From Paenibacillus gorillae (GTDB lineage: Bacteria > Bacillota > Bacilli > Paenibacillales > Paenibacillaceae): a stretch of 64,000 nt of DNA. The position numbers were made by a program, and so were the translations under genes. Positions 44,526 to 52,807 of this stretch are shown here, one piece after another. The stretch spans positions 50,697 through 114,696 of the forward strand of contig NZ_CBVJ010000046.1 in NCBI RefSeq assembly GCF_000513275.1. The letters run 5' to 3'. Within the stretch, counting starts at the first letter, position 1, and the number at the start of each line of letters is the position of its first letter. The notes under the pieces are model-generated. The model worked only from the letters and a program-made list of their open reading frames with translations, did no database searches and was not told the origin of the DNA.

Positions 44526-44849
44526 TTAGTTGGCCGATGATTTAAGCTGTTCCTTGATTTCATCTGTGCTCGAAGCCAGAGAATCTTTAATGTTCTGATT
44601 CGATTCCTTCGCATGATCGGCGAGTCCGGTAACCTCTTCCTTCACATCCGCGACAAGCTCCTTCGTTTTACTGCCAACTGTTGAGGCCAGCTCCTGCGTT
44701 TTGCTGCTGAGTGTTTGAACCTTGTTCGAAATATCCTCCCGCAGCTCTGCTCCCGATTTGGGGGCTAACAGCAGTCCTGCTGCCGCGCCTACCGCAGTTC
44801 CGATCAGTGTACCGAGTAAAATTCCGTTGCCTGTGTTTTCCTTTGGCAT
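44526..44849 (-). CDS. YtxH domain general stress protein
   Basis: A 107-residue protein: polar start MPKENTGNG, one glycine/alanine-rich membrane helix (ILLGTLIGTAVGAAAGLLLAP), then a long charged helix of repeated T, K and E. This is the YtxH family, sigma-B-controlled in Bacillus. The ATG is fixed by AAAGGAG about 10 bases upstream; the ORF is open far upstream but through promoter and terminator DNA. A sigma-B promoter lies about 75 bases upstream. Confidence 0.88.
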   Translation of the reverse strand: MPKENTGNGILLGTLIGTAVGAAAGLLLAPKSGAELREDISNKVQTLSSKTQELASTVGSKTKELVADVKEEVTGLADHAKESNQNIKDSLASSTDEIKEQLKSSAN

Positions 44850-44920
44850 GTGATATCTCTCCTTTTTCGTCAACTTGATCTGATCATTGATCATAAGGTC
44901 CATAACCTCTTGATTGATAT

Positions 44921-44945
44921 TAACCCGATAAGGCCAATTTGAAAC
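44921..44945 (-). promoter_or_regulatory. Sigma-B promoter of the YtxH-like gene
   Basis: Minus strand GTTTCA (44940-44945), 13-base spacer, GGGTTA (44921-44926). Identical to the site at 37438-37462. Confidence 0.72.
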
Positions 44946-44952
44946 AAAAAAA

Positions 44953-44981
44953 CGAAAAAAACCGGGACAGCATGTCCCGGT
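44953..44981 (-). terminator. Terminator beyond ubiB-family gene and repeat copy B
   Basis: ACCGGGACA / TGTCCCGGT around GCA with a following T7 tract on the minus strand. The nearest minus-strand gene upstream ends at 45232, so the repeat element lies inside the transcribed 3' region. Confidence 0.8.
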
Positions 44982-45017
44982 CTCCATATGCTTACTAGTA
45001 TGAGCTGCGCGAAGCAC

Positions 45018-45218
45018 AACATGTAAAAGTGCATTTTGATGAGCCCATAATAACCCGAAATCACGATCAAAATGAAAAAATACATTTGAAACCATTCGTA
45101 CCGACTTATCGAAGCCGTTTTAGGGCAATCAGCCTGCACATTTGCATTTTGAAGCAATAAATCGTCAATAATCCGGCTTTCATCATGCAGTTTTACATTT
45201 TGATAGAGCTCAGGATGG
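45018..45218. repeat. Dispersed 51-bp-spaced repeat element, copy B
   Basis: Related to copy A. It has a mixed-orientation unit at 45018-45040, a direct unit ATCAAAATGAAAAAATACAT near 45066, and inverted units whose TTTRCATTTTGA cores start at 45141 and 45192, exactly 51 bases apart. It ends with the same CTCAGGATGG (45209-45218). No gene is supported inside. Confidence 0.8.
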
Positions 45219-45231
45219 CTGACTCGATCCC

Positions 45232-46989
45232 TTACTCCTTAATTTGCTTCAAATTGCGTACCGCATGGATCGCAACCCGGATGAGTAAAATCGCACTTAT
45301 TAATATACCGGCATAACCGAACATCGTCACGATTTGGATGTCACTTCCGAAAGAGAGACCGCTCAAACTTAACAACCCGATGGAGATGCCCCCAATTGCA
45401 GTACCGACGAACGCAAGCAAAGCTTGCGAAATCCATTTGGTTACGAAGGATGTATTCGCCCTGTCGGAGAAAAAGCCGACCTTTACAGACATATCGCCTT
45501 TCTCCAGCATCGATCCAAGATGATCGAGCCTTCTCGGCAGGCGCCGGATAACAGGCAGCAGCTCCAGCAGTTCATTTGCCGCCGTCTTTTTCAAATCTGA
45601 GGCATCACCAACTGTAATAAATTCCGTTGGATGTTCGCGCGCGAAACGATGTGATTCCTCCATCAAACTAAATGAAGGGCTCAACTGCAGCATCGTACCC
45701 TCCAATGTAATCAACGAGCGGAACGCACCCGCCACATTGGGATAGAACGTTAGTCCAAATTCCCTGATCATGCGAAATAATCCTTGAATGAACGCATCTG
45801 TGCTTCCAGCCGTATTGTAAGCCGTCTGAACCAACAATTGGCTGAGCGCTTGCTCCATGCCTGCTTCATCCAGTTCTGCCTTCGGCTCAACCAATTGCAT
45901 CAATGCATCCATGATAACGTAAGGATTACGCTGCTCGAATCCGATGAGCAATCTCTTGAGCCCCTCAAGCTGCAGCGTTCCCAGCCTTCCGACTGAACCA
46001 AAATCCAAAAGGGCAGGTGTTCCGTCTTTCAAAATATAGACATTTCCGGGATGAGGATCAGCGTGGAAGATACCTTTGAAAAAAATTTGCTCCAACATGC
46101 AATCGAAAATCCGGCGCCCGACCTCCTGCCGATCAATACCTCGTTTATCTAAAATAGCTGCACTGCTCTTAACGCTTACACCTTCCAAGTATTCAATGAC
46201 GAGAATTTTTGCATTGCTAAGATCTCGATATACATGAGGTATTTTTACCTTTGAACGGTTATTCTCTAAAGACGCTGCAACTTGTGCGGAATTTCTGGCC
46301 TCAATGCGAAAATCTGTCTCTTCCTTCATCGCTGCGGAGAAGCCTTTCGCTAAATCAAGAAAACCTATATTTCTAGCCCAAGCGGATTTCCTTGACGTCC
46401 AGGCTGCGAAGCGTACTAAAATATCTAAATCAAGCTGAAGCTTAGCAGAAATATCAGGACGAAGCAGCTTAACGACGACTTGTTTCCCTCCTTCACGCAG
46501 CGTAGCCCGATGGACTTGTCCAATAGAAGCAGCGGCGAGCGGCTCCATTTCAAAATGCTCGAAAATCTCGTCTTGTGGCCTACTAAGCTCGTTAGCCAAT
46601 ATTTCCTTTACTTGATCTTGCGATAAGCGGGCGACGTTTTCTTGCAAATGTGACAGCTCTTCAATGATTGCTTGAGGCAACAGATCTGAGCGGGTCGACA
46701 GCACCTGTCCGAATTTGATAAAAAATCCGCCGCAGCTCTCTAACGTCTTACGAAATGAAACAGCAAGCTTTAAATCAGAAGCGGGTGTCCGTTTAACTGC
46801 CAGGTTTTTGCCTACGCCATGCCTGATTGCAATTAACAGCACTTGAATATACCGGCGCTGCCGCCGAAACCAAGCGAATACTCTTCGAACTGGATTTCTC
46901 GTATCCGATAGACGCTCGCCCCGTTCGCCAAGCGGAATAGGGTCAAATATTTCAAACAATAGATAGGAAATCAATGAGAAGACAGCCAT
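45232..46989 (-). CDS. ABC1/UbiB family atypical kinase
   Basis: A 585-residue membrane-associated protein of the UbiB fold. It has an N-terminal hydrophobic helix, then the family KxGQ motif in FIKFGQVLSTRSDLLP, the alanine-rich loop AAASIGQVH, Lys in VVVKLLRPD, the catalytic HADPHPGNVY and DFG in LLDFGSVGR. Two C-terminal membrane helices follow. In proteobacteria UbiB supports ubiquinone synthesis; its role in menaquinone-type Firmicutes is unclear. I start at the ATG one base after the upstream gene's stop; a GTG at 47046 is possible but overlaps that gene. Confidence 0.87.
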   Translation of the reverse strand: MAVFSLISYLLFEIFDPIPLGERGERLSDTRNPVRRVFAWFRRQRRYIQVLLIAIRHGVGKNLAVKRTPASDLKLAVSFRKTLESCGGFFIKFGQVLSTRSDLLPQAIIEELSHLQENVARLSQDQVKEILANELSRPQDEIFEHFEMEPLAAASIGQVHRATLREGGKQVVVKLLRPDISAKLQLDLDILVRFAAWTSRKSAWARNIGFLDLAKGFSAAMKEETDFRIEARNSAQVAASLENNRSKVKIPHVYRDLSNAKILVIEYLEGVSVKSSAAILDKRGIDRQEVGRRIFDCMLEQIFFKGIFHADPHPGNVYILKDGTPALLDFGSVGRLGTLQLEGLKRLLIGFEQRNPYVIMDALMQLVEPKAELDEAGMEQALSQLLVQTAYNTAGSTDAFIQGLFRMIREFGLTFYPNVAGAFRSLITLEGTMLQLSPSFSLMEESHRFAREHPTEFITVGDASDLKKTAANELLELLPVIRRLPRRLDHLGSMLEKGDMSVKVGFFSDRANTSFVTKWISQALLAFVGTAIGGISIGLLSLSGLSFGSDIQIVTMFGYAGILISAILLIRVAIHAVRNLKQIKE

Positions 46990-46990
46990 A

Positions 46991-47194
46991 CTAAGCAGCC
47001 ATAACCAGGCCTTCAATCCCAAAGGTATCGGTGTTTTCGCGCCCACGCAAATACAGATACCAATATACTGTAGAGGTTACGATAACGCTGAAAAACGAGG
47101 CCATTACTTGCTTCTTGAAACTGATATTCGTCCCGATCAAGCGCCCAATAATGAATATCATAATTACAGCGAGCAGCAGATACTGAAAATACAT
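46991..47194 (-). CDS. Small membrane protein upstream of the UbiB-family gene
   Basis: A 67-residue protein, MYFQYLLLAVIMIFIIGRLIG then a second helix (ASFFSVIVTSTVYWYLYL) and a polar tail GRENTDTFGIEG. I do not recognise the family. Its stop is one base before the UbiB-family ATG, so the two are likely translationally coupled and functionally linked. The ATG at 47194 is preceded by a weak AGGAGTGAACCC-type site. Confidence 0.65.
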   Translation of the reverse strand: MYFQYLLLAVIMIFIIGRLIGTNISFKKQVMASFFSVIVTSTVYWYLYLRGRENTDTFGIEGLVMAA

Positions 47195-47285
47195 GGGTTC
47201 ACTCCTAGTTAAAAGACCTCCACCCATTATACATTATTTTGGTAATCTGCACTTGGACGGATGACACCCTATCTATCATGAAAAA

Positions 47286-47335
47286 AATACCGTCTATGTA
47301 TTGGTTTTTATTTAAACCAATGCATAGACGGTATT
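47286..47335. terminator. Long bidirectional terminator after spo0A
   Basis: AAATACCGTCTATG... pairs over about 22 bp with ...CATAGACGGTATTT around AAATAAA, with A/T runs on both sides. It lies 35 bases past the spo0A stop. Confidence 0.85.
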
Positions 47336-47370
47336 TGCTATCAAAACTAAGTCTATTACTCCTTACCCTT

Positions 47371-48180
47371 TCAAGAAACCTTATGCTCGATCCGCAGCTT
47401 GTCAGCAACCATCGCGATGAATTCGCTGTTGGTTGGCTTCGACTTGCTGATATTGATCGTATAGCCAAACAGGTGGCTGATGCTGTCGATATTGCCGCGT
47501 GTCCAAGCAACTTCTATCGCATGGCGGATGGCACGTTCAACACGGGAAGGCGTCGTTTTGAATTTCTCTGCGATTGCCGGATAAAGCGTTTTGGTAATGG
47601 CGCCGAGAATTTCGATGTTGTTGTACACCATCGTAATGGCTTCGCGTAAATATTGATATCCTTTAATATGTGCAGGAACTCCGATTTCATGAATGATGCT
47701 CGTAATGTTCGCGTCAAGATTTTTGCCTTTAGCGAGCGGTACGACATTCGATTTGATCGTTGTCGAGCTGGAGCCGTAGGAAGCCGTCGAAAAAGCGGAG
47801 TTGCCGACGAGCTGACGAATCCGGTTAGCCAAGATCTCCATGTCAAAAGGCTTCAAAATATAATATGAAGCACCAAGCTGCACCGCTTTTTGCGTAATAT
47901 TTTCTTGACCAAATGCCGTTAACATAATAATTTTAGGCATTGGCGACAAATTCATTTCCTTCAAACGTTCCAGAACACCGAGTCCATCCAAATGAGGCAT
48001 GATAATATCGAGAATAAGCACATCCGGAATCTTGCCCGTCTCTTCAAGGTGAGCCAAAACTTCTTCTCCGTTGTACGCGACTCCGCATACGCTCATATCA
48101 TTTTGTTCTGATATGTACTCCGATAACAGGTTAGTGAACTCACGGTTGTCATCTGCCAACAATACTTCGATCTTGTGCAA
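47371..48180 (-). CDS. spo0A: Stage 0 sporulation protein A, master response regulator
   Basis: Spo0A~P starts sporulation. Its receiver domain ([14 protein letters not shown], phospho-Asp in [13 protein letters not shown], Lys in YILKPFD) is joined to the Spo0A-specific DNA-binding domain ([34 protein letters not shown]). It has 269 residues. The start is a TTG with GGGAGG 8 bases upstream. It lies next to spoIVB and recN as in Bacillus. Its upstream region carries a sigma-H promoter and three perfect 0A boxes. Confidence 0.98.
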   Translation of the reverse strand: MHKIEVLLADDNREFTNLLSEYISEQNDMSVCGVAYNGEEVLAHLEETGKIPDVLILDIIMPHLDGLGVLERLKEMNLSPMPKIIMLTAFGQENITQKAVQLGASYYILKPFDMEILANRIRQLVGNSAFSTASYGSSSTTIKSNVVPLAKGKNLDANITSIIHEIGVPAHIKGYQYLREAITMVYNNIEILGAITKTLYPAIAEKFKTTPSRVERAIRHAIEVAWTRGNIDSISHLFGYTINISKSKPTNSEFIAMVADKLRIEHKVS

Positions 48181-48248
48181 GGTCTGGTCCTCCCTTAAAT
48201 GGTTAGATTAAAAATCACGATTACCTTCCCCTAGTTGTCTTGCTTTAA

Positions 48249-48369
48249 GGTTTCGACATGCTAAATCAAATTCCTTCTGTCGAAAATTATTTCTCTTTAT
48301 TTTTTTACTGTTTTTCGTTATAATAAATAATTTATTACATTTATTGATTTCGTTCGTATAATTTCGACA
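48249..48369 (-). promoter_or_regulatory. spo0A control region: sigma-H promoter and three 0A boxes
   Basis: Minus strand GAAGGAATT (48269-48277) fits the sigma-H -35. After 11 bases, GTCGAAACC (48249-48257) fits the -10. Perfect TGTCGAA boxes occur at 48252-48258 (minus), 48278-48284 (plus) and 48363-48369 (minus). The first overlaps the -10 and the second abuts the -35. In B. subtilis the sporulation promoter of spo0A is sigma-H dependent and controlled by such boxes. Confidence 0.8.
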
Positions 48370-48408
48370 CCTTTAGCGTACGATTGTCGTTTTGTCCCTC
48401 CAAAAGAA

Positions 48409-48443
48409 AACCGCCGATAGCTGTAATTTAAGCCATCAGCGGT
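48409..48443 (-). terminator. Terminator of spoIVB
   Basis: Minus strand ACCGCTGATGGCT / AGCTATCGGCGGT (with mismatches) followed by TTTTCTTTT. It separates spoIVB from the spo0A promoter. Confidence 0.7.
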
Positions 48444-48451
48444 CATCTATG

Positions 48452-49855
48452 TTATGCGGCCGTGCCGGTCGCAGAAGGTTTATTTTCGGTTTTAGGTTCA
48501 TTGGATTTCATCAATACTCCTGCATCTTGCAGCATCCATTCGATAAAGCATCCATAACCGGAAGACGGATCATTTACGAATACATGAGTAACTGCACCGA
48601 CCAATTTTCCATTCTGGATAATCGGACTGCCGGACATGCCTTGGACAATGCCCCCCGTTTTATCAAGCAAGCGTTTATCCGTAATTTTAATGACCATGCC
48701 TTTAGTGGCAGGAGCAGGTTGTTTCGTTACGTGCGATATTTCGATATCGAATCGCTCCACACGCTGCCCGTTCACGACAGTTAATATTTGGGCAGGCCCT
48801 TCTTTTACCTCTTCGGCAAAACTGACTGGAATTGATTTGTCACTGTAGCTGTGATTCGGATTCTCATGCATTTTACCAAAAATGCCAAACGGCGTATTTC
48901 GTTCAATGTTGCCTAACACCTTACTGTCTTTAACGAAGTTAGCCCGTTTCTCCCCTGGATCGCCATTTTGGCTCTTGTTAATGGATGAAACGTTGGATTG
49001 CAAAATCTGTCCTTCACCAACCTCGATCGGCGTCTGGGTGTCCATATCGGTAATGACATGGCCTAATGCTCCATATACGCCTTGTTCAGGGGCGTAGAAC
49101 GTCAATGTACCTACACCTGCTGCAGAGTCGCGAATATAGAGGCCAAGCCTCCAGTTATGCTCTTGAGCATCCATAACCGGGTTCAGCTGCGTCTCGGCAT
49201 ATGTGCCGTTTCGTTTGTAAGTAATTGCTAACGGCCGATGCGCATTACCGGCTTGCTCCACCAAATCAGCAATTTTACGTACTTCGTTAATCGGTTTACC
49301 ATCGATCTTAACAATCAGATCGCCTAATCGCAATCCGGCTTCTTCCCCTGGCGATTTCTTCGCGCCATTAGCAGATGAAACTTGATGATGACCTACAACT
49401 AAAATGCCAGCTGATTTGACTTTAACACCAATTGTTTGACCGCCTGGAATGACCCTTAAATCGGGCATCACGTTTACTTTGACGGTTTTGAATGGGATTT
49501 TACCAAATAATTTCACTTTCATGCTTGTTGTACCGCTGTGATGCGGCTGAAGCGACAACGGTTCATTCAGGTTCACGGACAGTGATTGATTTTTTGATCC
49601 GTTAACTTGAAGCATATGTGGGTCCACCGTTACTTCGGCATGTACGGGTACTCCATATTGTAGTCGTTTCAATTGGCCGGAGAATAAACGGAGTTCATTC
49701 GGAAATGCGGCAAAATGCTGAAACGGTGCGGAGAGCCCGACCATGCAGACGAAGAAGACGAGAACCAGGCCAAACCATCTCTTCCTTGGGCTGGAGTTCA
49801 ATGATTTCACGCTCCCTGTTATTCCATCGCATGACGAGAAAGGTATTGTCGCCAT
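48452..49855 (-). CDS. spoIVB: Stage IV sporulation protein B, serine peptidase
   Basis: SpoIVB is made in the forespore, crosses the inner membrane and cleaves SpoIVFA to trigger pro-sigma-K processing. The 467-residue protein has an N-terminal membrane anchor (about 27-45). A PDZ domain follows (EEAGLRLGDLIVKIDGKPI), then the S55 peptidase with His in ALGHVITD and Ser in GMSGSPIIQNGK. AAAGG precedes the ATG. Position between recN and spo0A is conserved. Confidence 0.96.
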   Translation of the reverse strand: MATIPFSSCDGITGSVKSLNSSPRKRWFGLVLVFFVCMVGLSAPFQHFAAFPNELRLFSGQLKRLQYGVPVHAEVTVDPHMLQVNGSKNQSLSVNLNEPLSLQPHHSGTTSMKVKLFGKIPFKTVKVNVMPDLRVIPGGQTIGVKVKSAGILVVGHHQVSSANGAKKSPGEEAGLRLGDLIVKIDGKPINEVRKIADLVEQAGNAHRPLAITYKRNGTYAETQLNPVMDAQEHNWRLGLYIRDSAAGVGTLTFYAPEQGVYGALGHVITDMDTQTPIEVGEGQILQSNVSSINKSQNGDPGEKRANFVKDSKVLGNIERNTPFGIFGKMHENPNHSYSDKSIPVSFAEEVKEGPAQILTVVNGQRVERFDIEISHVTKQPAPATKGMVIKITDKRLLDKTGGIVQGMSGSPIIQNGKLVGAVTHVFVNDPSSGYGCFIEWMLQDAGVLMKSNEPKTENKPSATGTAA

Positions 49856-49924
49856 TGGCGTACCTTTAAGTTACCCTGCACCGTTTGTTTTATGACCGCA
49901 AAAACATTCCCTGAATGCCTTCCA

Positions 49925-51643
49925 TTAGGCTCCTTTCTGTCGACTCGCCAAATCAAGCATTTCTTGTGCATGATGCCGTGTTTTTTCCGTAACTTCCACA
50001 CCGCCAAGCATGCGGGCGAGTTCCTCAATTCGAGTATTCAAATTAAGCATAGCTACAGAAGTACAAGTTCTTTGTCCCACAACCTGCTTGCTTATTTCAT
50101 AATGATGATCTGCCATGCAAGCAACTTGCGGCAAGTGCGTAATCGAGAAAATTTGGCATCGGGAAGACAGCTGCGACATTTTCTCTGCGATTGCTTGTGC
50201 TGCACGACCGCTAACCCCGGTATCAACTTCATCAAATATAAGAACAGGAATTTGATCGATTTCAGCAAATATGGATTTCAGCGCCAGCATTATACGCGAC
50301 ATTTCGCCGCCGGAAGCAATCTTGCTAAGCGGCTTCAGCGGTTCACCCGGATTTGTGGATAGCATAAATACGGCTTCGTCCATGCCGTTGCTGTTCAACT
50401 GTACGTACTCCGACAAGTTATTCGTATTATTCCCGCCGATTCTTTCCATATGTACGCAGAAAATCGTATTGTTCATTTGCAGCTGCTTTAGCTCGCTTTC
50501 AATTGATTCGGAAAGCCGTTTGGAGGCATGTGCCCGAAGCTGCGAAAGCTCCGTCGCATGCTCCAGTGCACGTTCATACAACACCTGCTGCTCCTTGCGC
50601 AGCTTTTCTAAATATTCGTCGCGGTTTTCAATCTTATCGCGCTCCAGCGATGTCTTCTCCAAATAGGCAAGAATATCGGGAATGGATTCCCCGTATTTGC
50701 GCTTCAAGCTATGGATGAGATCCAGACGATCGTCAATCACAGCAAGCTGCTCTGGGTCCGAATCAATACCATCGCGATAATCACGTAATTGGAATGCAGC
50801 ATCCTCCGCTTGGTAAAAGGCAGACTGCAGTTGTTCGAGAAGCGGTGCAATACGGCTCGGGTCATAGGCTTGAATGTCCGTAAGCTTCGTTATCGCCTTG
50901 CTCAGCGCATCCAGCCCTTTACCCCCATGAAGCAAATTGTAAGCCTCAGATACGCTATCCATCCGCTTGCCGGCATATTGAAGCTTGCGCTTTTCTTCTG
51001 TCAAGCGCTCATCCTCGCCGGGCTTTAAGCTGGCATTTGTAATTTCTTCGATTTGAAACCGGTACAAATCAAGCATCTGCACATTATGCCGTGTCGTTTC
51101 CTCCAGCTCGCGAAGATCCGCTTTCGCTCTCATCAGTTGCTGGTACACTTGACGATAAGATTGTTTGCGCTCAATCAGCAAATCTCCTGCAAACATGTCG
51201 AGCCATTCCATATGCTGCTCTGTACGAAGCAGTGATTGGTGCTCGTGCTGGCCGTGAATATTAACGAGACACTCGCCGATCTCGCGAAGCATGGTCATGG
51301 TAACAAGCTGCCCATTTACCCGGCTGCTGCTCTTCCCGTGCGACGAAAGTTCCCTTCTGACCACGAGCATCTCATCTGGAGACGCATGTACGCCTAAACG
51401 CTCCAGCACGCGCCATACCGGATGGTTGCGATTCAAGTCAAACATCGCCTCCATCTCCGCTTTGTCGCAGCCGTATCTGACCATATCTGCGGAGCCTCGT
51501 CCCCCAACGATTAAACTAAGCGCGTCGATTATTATAGATTTCCCCGCTCCAGTCTCTCCTGTCAACACATGAAATCCATGGTGAAACGAAACGTTTACTT
51601 CTTCAATAACCGCTAAATTCCGAATGGACATCTCACGCAGCAT
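49925..51643 (-). CDS. recN: DNA repair protein RecN
   Basis: An SMC-like ATPase that gathers double-strand break ends. Walker A in TGETGAGKSIIIDALS, a long central coiled coil (about 170-370), signature near KIASGGEMSRIMLALK, and Walker B VLIFDEVDTGVSG. It has 572 residues. AGGAGG precedes the ATG. It follows argR by 38 bases. Confidence 0.97.
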   Translation of the reverse strand: MLREMSIRNLAVIEEVNVSFHHGFHVLTGETGAGKSIIIDALSLIVGGRGSADMVRYGCDKAEMEAMFDLNRNHPVWRVLERLGVHASPDEMLVVRRELSSHGKSSSRVNGQLVTMTMLREIGECLVNIHGQHEHQSLLRTEQHMEWLDMFAGDLLIERKQSYRQVYQQLMRAKADLRELEETTRHNVQMLDLYRFQIEEITNASLKPGEDERLTEEKRKLQYAGKRMDSVSEAYNLLHGGKGLDALSKAITKLTDIQAYDPSRIAPLLEQLQSAFYQAEDAAFQLRDYRDGIDSDPEQLAVIDDRLDLIHSLKRKYGESIPDILAYLEKTSLERDKIENRDEYLEKLRKEQQVLYERALEHATELSQLRAHASKRLSESIESELKQLQMNNTIFCVHMERIGGNNTNNLSEYVQLNSNGMDEAVFMLSTNPGEPLKPLSKIASGGEMSRIMLALKSIFAEIDQIPVLIFDEVDTGVSGRAAQAIAEKMSQLSSRCQIFSITHLPQVACMADHHYEISKQVVGQRTCTSVAMLNLNTRIEELARMLGGVEVTEKTRHHAQEMLDLASRQKGA

Positions 51644-51681
51644 GGTTCAAATACCTCCTAAGCATCTTGTGCAAATTTAAA

Positions 51682-52134
51682 TTAATTCAACAAATCCAGA
51701 AGCTTCTCCACGAGCTCATTGCTCGTCTCTTTGTTCCGGCAAATAATAAGGATGGTGTCATCACCGCAAATCGTTCCCATTACCTCGGCCCATTCCATAT
51801 TGTCGATTAGGGCGCCAATCGCATTCGCTGTGCCAGGCAAGCACTTCATGACGACCAGATTGTCTGTAAAGTCGATATGAACAAAATGGTCAAGCAGTGC
51901 CCGCTTCAGCTTATTAATCGGATTATGGCGCTGCTGATCCTGCGGCAAAGCATATCTGTATTTACCGTCTCCAGCCGGAGTCTTAATGAGCATAAGCTCC
52001 TTCATATCCCGCGACACTGTCGCTTGCGTCACTTGCAGTCCGGTTTCCCTCAATGCTTCAACCAGTTCCTCTTGCGTTTCAATAATTTGACTCGAAATTA
52101 ATTCTTTGATTCGATATTGTCGAATGCCCTTCAT
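51682..52134 (-). CDS. argR: Arginine repressor ArgR/AhrC
   Basis: A hexameric arginine-sensing regulator. The 150-residue chain has a winged-helix N-domain (RIKELISSQIIETQEELVEAL, VTQATVSRDMKEL) and the arginine-binding C-domain with GTICGDDTILIICR. GGAGGAATGTT precedes the ATG. Conserved neighbour of recN. Confidence 0.96.
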   Translation of the reverse strand: MKGIRQYRIKELISSQIIETQEELVEALRETGLQVTQATVSRDMKELMLIKTPAGDGKYRYALPQDQQRHNPINKLKRALLDHFVHIDFTDNLVVMKCLPGTANAIGALIDNMEWAEVMGTICGDDTILIICRNKETSNELVEKLLDLLN

Positions 52135-52153
52135 AACATTCCTCCGTTATTAT

Positions 52154-52612
52154 CTATTCTCCCACTTGAAAGTGGATCGTTCGTATCGCTTTCTCCTTCA
52201 CATCCACGAATAGGACACCCGCACATTCCGGCAATAGCAGCGAGTAGACCAGCAGTCTATCCCTTACGCCGCTGCCTGTCCAATCCATGGGCATGCGTTC
52301 ACGCGCTGTCTTTACTATATACATTGTGCCGTCAAGTTCGGCAATATAATCGATATACAATCGGCTGCCCAGCGGCTGGCCATCCAGCTCGATGCCGATC
52401 GGCACCCGATGCTTTCCGGATATCACTTCATAGCCCGCCTGCTCCAAAAATGCAATATTCTCATCGTTTGCTTCTAATTTTCCGCCTTTGCCGAGCGTCA
52501 AGCGATTAACAGCCAAAGGCGTATGCAGCCATCGGTAAAATGATCGGTACAGCCAAATCACAAGCAGCAAGCCAGCGACAAGCATAACGAACCATTCTCC
52601 GAACTTTCCCAT
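52154..52612 (-). CDS. Membrane-anchored protein with degenerate RecB-like nuclease fold (inferred)
   Basis: No family recognised with certainty. The 152-residue product has an N-terminal helix (FGEWFVMLVAGLLLVIWLY) and a soluble domain. The strands LYIDYIAELDGTMYIVKT and RDRLLVYSLLLPECAGVLFVD are laid out like the Asp, Glu-x-Lys and QxxxY parts of Cas4/RecB-type PD-(D/E)XK nucleases. However, the expected acidic residue two before the Lys is Ile, so it would be inactive. The ATG at 52612 follows GGGGGG by 6 bases. It lies between tlyA and argR. Confidence 0.6.
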   Translation of the reverse strand: MGKFGEWFVMLVAGLLLVIWLYRSFYRWLHTPLAVNRLTLGKGGKLEANDENIAFLEQAGYEVISGKHRVPIGIELDGQPLGSRLYIDYIAELDGTMYIVKTARERMPMDWTGSGVRDRLLVYSLLLPECAGVLFVDVKEKAIRTIHFQVGE

Positions 52613-52771
52613 ATGCATCCCCCCATCTCATTCGAAACCATCCTAAAAAGGTTCGATACAGAGGGGACAAAATCCTGTTTTCCGATCTCCACGCATAAAG
52701 CGAACGCGTGTTTGGTGACCTTAGTTTATCAAACGAACACCCGTTCTGTAAAGTCCAAAACGCAAAAAAAA

Positions 52772-52802
52772 AGAGTCTGTGCCATCTAAGCAACAAGACT
52801 CT
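52772..52802 (-). terminator. Terminator of tlyA
   Basis: AGAGTCT / AGACTCT with inner pairing and a nine-T tail on the minus strand, immediately after the tlyA stop. Confidence 0.85.
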
Positions 52803-52807
52803 ACTGT

